Source: an uncultured Bacteroidota bacterium (GTDB lineage Bacteria; Bacteroidota; Bacteroidia; Chitinophagales; Chitinophagaceae). Taken from it: DNA of 8,208 nucleotides. The stretch lies in contig CAMLEX010000189.1 of NCBI GenBank assembly GCA_946479055.1, forward strand, positions 1-8,208, in the 5' to 3' direction. Below, one piece after another: positions 1 to 6,899 of the stretch. The position numbers and the translations under genes are program-made. Position 1 is the first letter of the stretch. Each line of letters begins with the position of its first letter. The notes beneath the pieces are model-generated. The model was not told the DNA's origin and did no database searches. It saw only the letters and a list, made by a program, of their open reading frames with translations.

Positions 1-644
1 CAGATGGCAGTACGATCCATTTATCACCACATGCTATTATCAGGTATTCCCGTCAATTTGCAACCGGTGCCACCCGTGATATTTACTTGTCGGGTGAAGC
101 TTTTTTTGAAGTAGCAAAAGATCCGAACAAACCTTTTAGGGTGTTCAGCCATGAACTGGTAACAAAAGTATTGGGTACGAGTTTTAGCATAAAAGCCAAC
201 GAAGATGACAAGCAGATCTCTGTTATAGTGAGAACCGGAAAAGTATCTGTTTACAACAAGAACAATGAAAAAGATCAGGCAGGGATCAATTCACAAAAAC
301 TGACTGGCGTAGTATTAACACCCAACCAGGAACTTGTCTTTTCCCGCGATGAATTGAAGTTTCAGAAAACATTAATTGAAAAACCTGTATTGATCAATCC
401 CGCAGAAATTAAAAACAATTTTCAATATGAAGATGCCCCTGTAGCAGAAGTGTTTGAACAATTGGAAAAAGCTTTCGGTATTGACATTGTGTATGATAAG
501 GAAACAATTAAAAACTGTAAAGTGACTGCCGACCTGGATGATGAATCTATTTATAAAAAACTGGAACTGATATGCAGGGCGATGGATGCCCGGTATGATA
601 TAATTGACGGGCAGGTAACGATACAGGCCCGGCCCTGCGAATAA
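1..644 (+). CDS. FecR family anti-sigma factor with DUF4974 C-terminal domain, 5'-truncated by window edge
   Basis: This is the 3' part of an inner-membrane anti-sigma regulator that would control an ECF sigma factor in response to the neighbouring TonB-linked transporter. The open frame runs from the window edge (first full codon at 3) to tandem stops TAA TAG at 642-647, giving 213 visible codons. The FecR core is clear: DGSTIHLSPHAIIRYSRQF, then LSGEAFFEVAKD and PFRVF, then VLGTSFSIKA. From about base 420 follows a DUF4974 domain (FQYEDAPVAEVFEQL ... CKVTADL ... ICRAMDARYDIIDGQVTI). The cytoplasmic sigma-binding segment and the transmembrane helix, which normally precede the FecR core, lie upstream of the window. 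A TTG at 87 is only an internal Leu codon: the FecR motif continues upstream of it without a stop, so it is not the start. Family assignment is very secure; the cognate sigma factor is inferred. Confidence 0.93.
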   Translation, partial: DGSTIHLSPHAIIRYSRQFATGATRDIYLSGEAFFEVAKDPNKPFRVFSHELVTKVLGTSFSIKANEDDKQISVIVRTGKVSVYNKNNEKDQAGINSQKLTGVVLTPNQELVFSRDELKFQKTLIEKPVLINPAEIKNNFQYEDAPVAEVFEQLEKAFGIDIVYDKETIKNCKVTADLDDESIYKKLELICRAMDARYDIIDGQVTIQARPCE

Positions 645-722
645 TAGGTAATAAATTTTATTTCAACCAAAAAAGAACTGCTATGCTTAGCCACAATAAC
701 AACTCAACCTGAAAATAAAGAA

Positions 723-747
723 CCGGTATTGCTGGAAACAATACCGG
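723..747 (+). promoter_or_regulatory. Perfect 9-bp inverted repeat (stem-loop) in the FecR-SusC intergenic region
   Basis: CCGGTATTG at 723-731 is the exact reverse complement of CAATACCGG at 739-747, with a 7-base loop (CTGGAAA). It lies 79 bases after the FecR stop. No T-tract follows (CCTGAAG), so it is not a textbook intrinsic terminator. It could be an RNA hairpin that protects or processes the transcript, or a palindromic protein-binding site. The repeat is read directly from the sequence; its role is not known. Confidence 0.6.
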
Positions 748-757
748 CCTGAAGTTA

Positions 758-788
758 AACCCCATCACAATGCAATGGCGTTGGGGTT
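758..788 (+). promoter_or_regulatory. Second stem-loop in the susC leader, followed by GTTTT; possible attenuator or weak terminator
   Basis: AACCCCA (758-764) pairs with TGGGGTT (782-788). Inside this stem, 770-773 can pair with 778-781 (one G-T wobble) around an AATG tetraloop, leaving a five-base bulge at 765-769. GTTTTG follows directly, a short T-run that makes a weak terminator or attenuator possible. The 3' arm overlaps GGTTG (785-789), which can instead pair with CAACC (797-801), so two mutually exclusive folds are available. The ATG at 770 falls in this hairpin, which argues against it being the susC start. The base pairing is seen in the sequence; regulation is inferred. Confidence 0.5.
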
Positions 789-832
789 GTTTTGATCAAC
801 CTGAATTGTTTAACCAAAACCAAAGTAAAATT

Positions 833-3800
833 ATGCAAAATTGTAAAAGCCTTAACCGGCTAATTTTTCAATTTATGAGAGTAGGATTGCTGCCAATTGT
901 ATTAGTTATGTTACTGGTTGGCGTATCATATGCCAAGCCTGCTGACGGACAGGACGTGCTGAAGAAAAAGATAACATTGGATGCCGACCAGGAACAAATA
1001 AAATTGATCCTCCGGCAGATCAGTAAGAAAGCGTCGGTAAAATTTGTATACATCGCTCCTAAAATTCAGGATCGTAAAAGAGTTTCTCTTTTCGCTAATG
1101 ATGAAGAGCTTGGAAAAATACTTGACAGGCTGCTATGTCCTTTTAATATTAAGTACGAAGTAGAAGATGATCAGATTATTCTAAAACCAATTTCACAAAC
1201 TGGCACTATAGCAAGTGAACTTAATGTTCAAACAGCTAAAGCAGGTACAACTGAACAAAAACCGATTACTGGTAAAGTAACTGATAATGAAGGCAAGGAA
1301 TTGTCAGGCGTATCGGTAACAGTAAAGGGCACCAGCAAAGGGGTCTCCACCAATACGAACGGTGAGTTTACCATTGATGCCAATCAGGGAGATATACTGG
1401 AATTTTCAATTATTGGATATAAGTCATTATCTGCTACGGTCGGCAGTGGTACCGCCATTGCAGTTAAAATGGAAGTAGATATAACGGGTTTAACAGATGT
1501 GGTTGTGGTTGGATATGGTAAACAGAAAAAAGTGAGTGTGGTGGGAGCTATTGCAACAGTTCAGACCAAAGAGTTGAAGCAAAGTCCGTCCGCCAATTTG
1601 AGCAATGCCCTGGTAGGTCGTTTACCTGGATTAATAGCCGTTCAAAACAGTGGGGAGCCCGGCTACGACGGGTCTGCTTTATACATCCGTGGAGTCAATT
1701 CCTTCTCTGGTTCTAACTCGCCATTAATTTTGGTTGATGGTATTCAGCGTTCGTTTAGCAATCTTGATGCAAACGAGGTAGAGAGTGTAAGTATTTTAAA
1801 AGATGCATCGGCTACCGCTGTGTATGGTGTGGCAGGTGCCAATGGTGTAATATTAGTTACTACCAAACGGGGTAAAGAAGGCCCTGCACAGGTTTCGTTT
1901 TCTGCAGAAACCTCTATACAGACACCCACCCGTCTTCCAAAATTTCTTGGCTCATATAATTATGCAACTCTGTTAAATGAGGCCTATGAAAATGAGGGGA
2001 AGGGCGCCAATTATATTTTCTCGCAGGATGATATCCAAAAGTACCAGGATGGCTCTGATCCTTATGGCCATCCCAATGTTGACTTTTTAGAGGAGCTGTT
2101 GCGCAAGTATTCAAGTAAAACAACTTATAATCTTAATATATCGGGTGGTAATAAACTGGCCAAATATTTTATCAATGCCGGTTACCTGGACCAGGGTGGT
2201 GTATACAAAGATTTTAAAAATGAAGATTACGATGCCAATGCAAGGTTTAAGCGTTACAATTTCCGTTCAAACATTGACGTGAACTTAACAGAAGATATGA
2301 CAGTGGGTCTCGATCTCGCGGGCCGTATTGAACACCGTCATTTTCCCGGTACTTCTGCTGCTGCTATATTCAGCAGTATATACAGGCATCCGCCCACTTC
2401 TTATCCACTGTTTACCCCTGATGGTAAATTTGGCGGTTCTTCTGCATTTAGCGATAATCCTGCAGGCCGCATCAGCCGGACAGGGTTTACTGATGGCTAT
2501 ACCTCAGCTATACAGGGTACATTCAGGCTTACAAGAAAATTCAACTGGATCACCCCGGGGCTTAGCGCCAATGTTAGTTTTGCGTTTGATAATAGCTCGG
2601 TATTTACCCGCAGTCGTTCACAAAGTTTTGCCGTGTATGTTTACAACCCAACCACTAAAGCGTTTGATAAAAAATCCGGAACCGATGATACACCATTGGG
2701 CGATCCGTCAGAGGTTACCAATCAAACCTATAACCAGTCGGTATTAGAAGCTTCCGTGAATTACCAGCGCAGTTTCGGTGAGCATGAGTTTACCGGAATG
2801 GTTTTGTACACACAGCGAACCCGCAATGTACAGGGTGCTCAGTATGCAAAACCCTTTATCAACCAAGGGGTGGTGGGCCGTGTAACCTGGAACTGGCAGG
2901 ATAAATATTTTGCTGAGTTCAATGGTCGTTATGACGGCTCTGAAAACTTTGCTAAAGGAAAACAATTTGGCTTTTTCCCGTCAATGGCATTAGGCTGGGT
3001 AGTTTCAAAAGAAAGTTTCTTTGATAACCTGGCATCCGTGATTTCCTTTTTGAAAATAAGAGGCTCGTACGGGCTTGTTGGTAATGATGGATTAACCGGT
3101 CGCCGCTTCCTTTTTCAGAGTATTTATAGTTCAGCGAATGGAGTATATGTGTTTGGTGATAATCCTGCCGGAGTTGGAGGCCTGGCTGAAAATGCTATTG
3201 GTAATCCAGATGTAACCTGGGAGAATGCACAAATTGCCAATATCGGTTTTGAATCCAGGTTTCTTAACAATAAGCTGACTTTTAATTTTGATTTGTTTCG
3301 TCAGCAGCGTAAAGACTTGTTGATCACCCGTGGTACTATTCCGGCTATTGTGGGCGCCGCATTACCAGCAGTGAACCTGGGTAAAACCGATAATAAAGGT
3401 TTTGAGGTTGAACTGGAATACCGTGACAGGGTAGGCAAATTAGGATACTTTGTAAAAGGTAATACCTCCTTTGCCCGTAATAAAGTGGTGTTCAGGGATG
3501 AAGCTGAACCAAGATATGAATACCAGGCCCGTACCGGTCTGCGTATTAATCAGCCTTTTGGTTTAGTATTCGATGGTTTTTATGCAGATGCGGGAGACAT
3601 TGCTAAAAGTCCTGTTTCTAAATTCGGCTCGGTAATACCCGGCGATATTAAATACAAAGATGTAAACGGAGATGGCGTGGTGGATGCTTTTGACCAGGTA
3701 CCTATCGGGAATCCGGAAATACCTGAATGGATATTGGGCTTAAGCGCCGGGGTTAATTTCAAAGGTCTTGACCTGAGCGTACTTTTCCAGGGCTCCCGCA

Positions 3801-4198
3801 ACTCATCGGTTTATCTCGCACAGGAAGCAGCCTGGGAATTTTTTAACGGTGGTAAAGTATTGGATCATCATTTGGGCCGCTGGACACCGGCTACTGCAAG
3901 CACTGCCACCTATCCCGCCCTGCATTCTTCAGAAAATACCAACAACCATACACAACCTTCTGACTTTTGGCAAAGATCAGGCAATTATATCCGCCTGAAA
4001 AATGCTGAAGTGGGTTACACATTGCCCAAGAGATGGGTTAGTAAAATTAAAATCCAAAGTGCAAGGTTTTATTTAAATGGTCTTAACCTGGCTACCTGGG
4101 ACAAGATAAAAACTTTTGACCCTGAAGTACCTAGTGGACGTGGATGGAACTACCCTCAACAAAAAGTATATAATGTGGGTGTAAACATTATTTTCTAA
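833..4198 (+). CDS. SusC/RagA family TonB-linked outer membrane transporter with N-terminal STN domain
   Basis: This is the outer-membrane channel of a SusCD pair: a 22-strand-type barrel importing an oligomeric nutrient with TonB energy. With the start at 833 it has 1121 residues. A signal peptide (hydrophobic stretch to VSYA, about residue 34) is followed by an STN signalling domain (about 45-121), a carboxypeptidase-regulatory-like Ig domain (about 145-215: ITGKVTDNEGKELSGVSV ... EFSIIGYKS), a TonB-box-like DVVVVGYGKQKKV, and the plug (LVGRLPGL, YIRGVNSF, ILVDGI, ILKDASATAVYG, NGVILVTTKRG). The barrel fills the rest and ends in an aromatic residue (GVNIIF), as outer-membrane barrels do. 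A calcium-loop-like DVNGDGVVD lies near residue 943. I chose ATG 833 because a full signal peptide begins there after an A-rich leader; the in-frame ATG at 770 would add 21 residues (MQWRWGCFDQ...) and sits in a hairpin. The gene appears intact. The substrate cannot be deduced. Confidence 0.96.
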   Translation: MQNCKSLNRLIFQFMRVGLLPIVLVMLLVGVSYAKPADGQDVLKKKITLDADQEQIKLILRQISKKASVKFVYIAPKIQDRKRVSLFANDEELGKILDRLLCPFNIKYEVEDDQIILKPISQTGTIASELNVQTAKAGTTEQKPITGKVTDNEGKELSGVSVTVKGTSKGVSTNTNGEFTIDANQGDILEFSIIGYKSLSATVGSGTAIAVKMEVDITGLTDVVVVGYGKQKKVSVVGAIATVQTKELKQSPSANLSNALVGRLPGLIAVQNSGEPGYDGSALYIRGVNSFSGSNSPLILVDGIQRSFSNLDANEVESVSILKDASATAVYGVAGANGVILVTTKRGKEGPAQVSFSAETSIQTPTRLPKFLGSYNYATLLNEAYENEGKGANYIFSQDDIQKYQDGSDPYGHPNVDFLEELLRKYSSKTTYNLNISGGNKLAKYFINAGYLDQGGVYKDFKNEDYDANARFKRYNFRSNIDVNLTEDMTVGLDLAGRIEHRHFPGTSAAAIFSSIYRHPPTSYPLFTPDGKFGGSSAFSDNPAGRISRTGFTDGYTSAIQGTFRLTRKFNWITPGLSANVSFAFDNSSVFTRSRSQSFAVYVYNPTTKAFDKKSGTDDTPLGDPSEVTNQTYNQSVLEASVNYQRSFGEHEFTGMVLYTQRTRNVQGAQYAKPFINQGVVGRVTWNWQDKYFAEFNGRYDGSENFAKGKQFGFFPSMALGWVVSKESFFDNLASVISFLKIRGSYGLVGNDGLTGRRFLFQSIYSSANGVYVFGDNPAGVGGLAENAIGNPDVTWENAQIANIGFESRFLNNKLTFNFDLFRQQRKDLLITRGTIPAIVGAALPAVNLGKTDNKGFEVELEYRDRVGKLGYFVKGNTSFARNKVVFRDEAEPRYEYQARTGLRINQPFGLVFDGFYADAGDIAKSPVSKFGSVIPGDIKYKDVNGDGVVDAFDQVPIGNPEIPEWILGLSAGVNFKGLDLSVLFQGSRNSSVYLAQEAAWEFFNGGKVLDHHLGRWTPATASTATYPALHSSENTNNHTQPSDFWQRSGNYIRLKNAEVGYTLPKRWVSKIKIQSARFYLNGLNLATWDKIKTFDPEVPSGRGWNYPQQKVYNVGVNIIF

Positions 4199-4230
4199 CG
4201 ATACCGAGTATCAGCATTTAAAAAAATATT

Positions 4231-5864
4231 ATGATCAATAAAAAATGGAATCAGGTAATATACACAGGAGTGATGGTGTTACTCCTGGGCTCCTGTAAAA
4301 AAAATATATTGGATCAGGCTCCGGAATTAGACCTTGACCAAACAAAGGTGTTTTCAGATGTGTCAAGGGCTGAACAATTTGTAAACAATATTTATGCTGG
4401 CCTGCCTAATGGTTTTTGGCCTGCTATAACCGGCACTTATGCTATGGAAGCTACCATCACCGATGAAGCGGACCAGTCCTATCAATGGACAGGGGCCGAA
4501 CCTTTTCAAAAAGGCGGGTGGAACCCTACGACAGGGGCGATAGCTGGCGAATGGAACAGGAATTATTCCGCTATCCGCAAAACCAACATCGCATTGGAGA
4601 ATCTGCAGAATGCCGTTGATACCAGGCCCGGGGATGATCTAACCGCCGATCGTTTAAAAGGGGAAGCCTTGTTTCTAAGAGCATTCTTTCATTTTGATCT
4701 GGCCAAAAAATTTGGCGGAGTGCCTGTAATTACAAGAGTACTCAGCCCCACTGAAGATTTGGTAGCGGCTAATACCCGTAAAACTTTTAAAGAAACAATT
4801 GAGCAGATTGTTAAGGATTGCGATGATGCAGCCCCCCTTTTGCCACAAACTTATACCAGCAGTAATACGGGCCGTGTTACCAAAGGAGCCTGCATGGCCT
4901 TAAAAGCAAGAGCATTGCTTTACCTTGCCAGCCCGCTAAACAATTCTTCTAATGATGCGGCACTTTGGGAAAATGCGGCGAATGCTGCTAAAACTGTAAT
5001 TGACCTGGGTCCTTATAGTTTGCATCCCAATTACCAGGAAACGTTTACAAATACCAATAACCAGGAATAATCTTTTCCCGCCAGGCTGACAATGATGCTT
5101 TTTGGGATGAATGCAATTCTCCTTGCGGAGCAAGGTTTGCCGGATGGGGTGGTACCAGTCCAACACAAAATTTTGTGGACAAATACGAAATGAAGACAAC
5201 CGGTAAGCCAATTACGGATCCTGCATCGGGTTATGATCCTGCAAAGCCTTATACTGATCGTGATCCCCGTTTTTATGCAAGCGTTTTGTATAACGATGCT
5301 GATTGGGCCGGGTTAAAACTACAGGTCTATCCCGGCGGTGCAGACATTAATCATCCTACTGATTTTACCCGTACTGGTTATTATATTAAAAAATTTCTTT
5401 GGGAAAGCACTGTAAGCTCAGGATTTGGTGGTGCTGCTTTTCACAACTGGCCGTATTTCCGTTTAGGCGAAATGTACCTCAATTATGCTGAAGCATTAAA
5501 TGAAGTATCGGGTCCAACACCTGAAGTATATGCAGCCCTGCATCAAATTCGTAGTAGGGCAGGCATGCCTGATTTTCCGGATGGATTATCAAAAGATGAA
5601 ATGAGAGAAAGGATACGAAATGAAAGAGCTGTAGAACTGGCGTTTGAAGAACACCGTTTCTGGGATGTACGACGCTGGAAAATCGCGGAATCAACAACGG
5701 GTGTGCCCATAAAAGGGATCAAGATCACCGGTACCGCGCCTAACTGGGTTTATACCCCGGTTGACGTCGAGCCCCGGGTATTTACACCGGCGATGTACCT
5801 ATACCCCATACCACAGGCGGAAATCAATAAAAATCTCGGTCTCACACAAAACCCTGGATGGTAA
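4231..5864 (+). pseudogene. SusD/RagB family nutrient-binding outer membrane lipoprotein, interrupted by a single-base frameshift
   Basis: This is the surface lid partner of the upstream SusC, starting 32 bases after it. The first part (4231-5070, 279 codons) has a lipoprotein signal with LLLGSC (Cys22) and the N-terminal SusD-like TPR fold (GEALFLRAFFHFDLAKKFGG, about residues 144-163; GRVTKGACMALKARALLYLA). It stops at TAA 5068-5070. The protein resumes in the next frame as IIFSRQADNDAFWDE ... GGTSPTQNFVDKYEM, then DRDPRFYASVLYND, FRLGEMYLNYAEALNE, RNERAVELAFEEHRFWDVRRW, and ends at YPIPQAEINKNLGLTQNPGW, a classic SusD C-terminus. One extra A in CAGGAATAATC (making GAA ATA ATC) would restore NNQEIIFSR and a 544-residue protein, normal for the family. 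No other lesion is visible, so this is either a very recent mutation or a sequencing or assembly error. A GTG at 5175 in the second half is not a credible start. Confidence 0.92.
5061..5068 (+). other. Site of the -1 base frameshift in susD
   Basis: The upstream frame is open until TAA at 5068-5070, while the downstream frame opens only after TAA at 5058-5060. The missing base must therefore lie in the short overlap, within CCAGGAAT. The most economical repair is one A added to GGAA, since family members commonly read NE-I-I-F at this point. The heptamer contains no X-XXY-YYZ slippery motif, so programmed -1 frameshifting is not supported. Confidence 0.85.
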
Positions 5865-5877
5865 ACCGAATAGAATC

Positions 5878-5913
5878 ACCGGTTGTTTTTAATACAATAA
5901 ATAAACAGCCGGT
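5878..5913 (+). promoter_or_regulatory. Intergenic stem-loop between susD and the DUF1735 lipoprotein gene
   Basis: ACCGGTTGTTT (5878-5888) pairs with AAACAGCCGGT (5903-5913) over 11 base pairs, including one G-U wobble, around an AT-rich 14-base loop. It starts 14 bases after the SusD stop and ends 26 bases before the next start. No T-tract follows (ACTTCCC), so it is unlikely to terminate transcription by itself. Hairpins between susCD and downstream genes could protect the 3' end of the susCD message and lower expression of later genes; that role is inferred. Confidence 0.55.
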
Positions 5914-5939
5914 ACTTCCCAACCTTCAAAAAAGTGTTT

Positions 5940-6812
5940 ATGAAAATACAAATGAGCAAACTATTTTTCATTGCAGCCTTTACTGTAATTGGTTTTTCCC
6001 AGGCATGCAAGAAAAGCGATTATGTTATTGATAGCGATAAAGACCTGGCTTATGTGGCTTTGTCAAAAGGCGGGTTTAGTGAAACGGTAATGTTTGAAAA
6101 AATAACATTACAGAACCTGGAGCTCAATGTGGCGGTTACTACCCGTAGTGGTTTAAAAAAAGAGTTGCATGCTACGGTGGATGTTGACCCGGCTGTTCTG
6201 GCAGAGTATAATCAAAAGTTTGGAAAAGATTTCCAGATACTTCCTTCTGCTGCTTACTCGGTTACATCTACTGCGGTCACTATCCCCACAGGAACAAACA
6301 CCATCCAGGTTCCTATCCAGGTAAATACCAGCCTGGTTGATGATACAAAGGATTTTGTGTTACCGGTTAAAATTAAAAGCGCCGGTGATTTACCCATTTC
6401 GAAAAACTTTGAATGGGTTTTATTGAAGATCAATAAGTTTAAATATGAGGGTGTATGGGGAACAAAAGGAAAGCGGACTAATTACAACGCTGACGGGAGT
6501 CTTAATAGCGAAAATGAGTTAAAATCTCCGGATCATGATAAGACACTCACAAAAATTAGTGCGGATACTTATGATGTAAACCGCGTTGCTAATCTTGCAC
6601 CAACTCCCGCCAATGTATTTAGGATTAAGATTAACCCGGATAATACTTTGATAATTTCAGGTTATATAGGGGATCCCACTCAGCCTATTAGCAATAACGA
6701 AGCTATTGAAAGTGTTTTTAATCCCAGGACAAAGGAGTTTACTGTTAATTACAAATATGTTCTTACTAGTGGCGCAAAGCGCATAATGAATGAAACCTGG
6801 ACTAAAAAATAA
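5940..6812 (+). CDS. DUF1735 domain-containing surface lipoprotein with DUF4361-like C-terminus
   Basis: A predicted outer-membrane lipoprotein of 290 residues that would act as an accessory ligand-binding protein for the SusCD pair. The N-terminus (MKIQMSKLFFIAAFTVIGF) leads into a lipobox SQAC with Cys23. About residues 36-150 match the DUF1735 (BT_3987-like) beta-sandwich style: repeated strands with VAVTTRSGLKKELHATVDVD, VLAEYNQKFGKDFQILP, AVTIPTGTNTIQVPIQVNTS and FVLPVKIKSAG. The remainder (from YEGVWGTKG to FNPRTKEFTVNYKYVLTSG and a final ETWTKK) resembles the DUF4361 lipocalin-like module that often follows DUF1735. I chose ATG 5940; GTG 5934 would add only two residues, and ATG 5952 would also leave a workable signal peptide. 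It follows susD by 75 bases and precedes a terminator, so it is probably the last gene of the main transcript. DUF1735 is fairly secure, DUF4361 less so, and the ligand is unknown. Confidence 0.85.
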   Translation: MKIQMSKLFFIAAFTVIGFSQACKKSDYVIDSDKDLAYVALSKGGFSETVMFEKITLQNLELNVAVTTRSGLKKELHATVDVDPAVLAEYNQKFGKDFQILPSAAYSVTSTAVTIPTGTNTIQVPIQVNTSLVDDTKDFVLPVKIKSAGDLPISKNFEWVLLKINKFKYEGVWGTKGKRTNYNADGSLNSENELKSPDHDKTLTKISADTYDVNRVANLAPTPANVFRIKINPDNTLIISGYIGDPTQPISNNEAIESVFNPRTKEFTVNYKYVLTSGAKRIMNETWTKK

Positions 6813-6849
6813 TTGAGGGTAATGATTTTTCTCATACCGCAGTCAACAT

Positions 6850-6882
6850 AAAGGGCAAAGAATCATTCTTTGTCCTTTTTTT
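6850..6882 (+). terminator. Intrinsic (Rho-independent) transcription terminator after the DUF1735 gene
   Basis: AAAGGGCAAAGAA (6850-6862) pairs with TTCTTTGTCCTTT (6866-6878) over 13 base pairs with one G-U pair and a three-base loop TCA. The 3' arm runs into an uninterrupted T-tract (seven T, 6876-6882). This is the clearest terminator in the window and begins 37 bases after the DUF1735 stop. It ends only 17 bases before the next gene's start, which leaves no room for a promoter between them. Confidence 0.85.
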
Positions 6883-6899
6883 CCCAGAACATTTTTCCT

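Noticed and set aside
645..832. Search for a Bacteroidota promoter (TTTG / TAnnTTTG) or an ECF-type promoter before susC
   Set aside because: No convincing pair of boxes with proper spacing was seen; isolated TTTG motifs in AT-rich DNA are not evidence.
2328..2747. A 139-codon open frame on the + strand inside susC
   Set aside because: It lies wholly within the SusC barrel coding region in another frame, has no recognisable domain, and its composition is that of a frame shadow.
4200..4212. Small inverted repeat GATAC-cga-GTATC between susC and susD
   Set aside because: A 5-bp stem in a 32-base gap is easily due to chance and has no T-tract; not strong enough to annotate.
5175..5864. Second half of susD as an independent gene starting at GTG 5175
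   Set aside because: The SusD sequence continues upstream of this GTG in the same frame back to 5061 without a stop, and there is no signal peptide; it is the 3' part of one broken gene.
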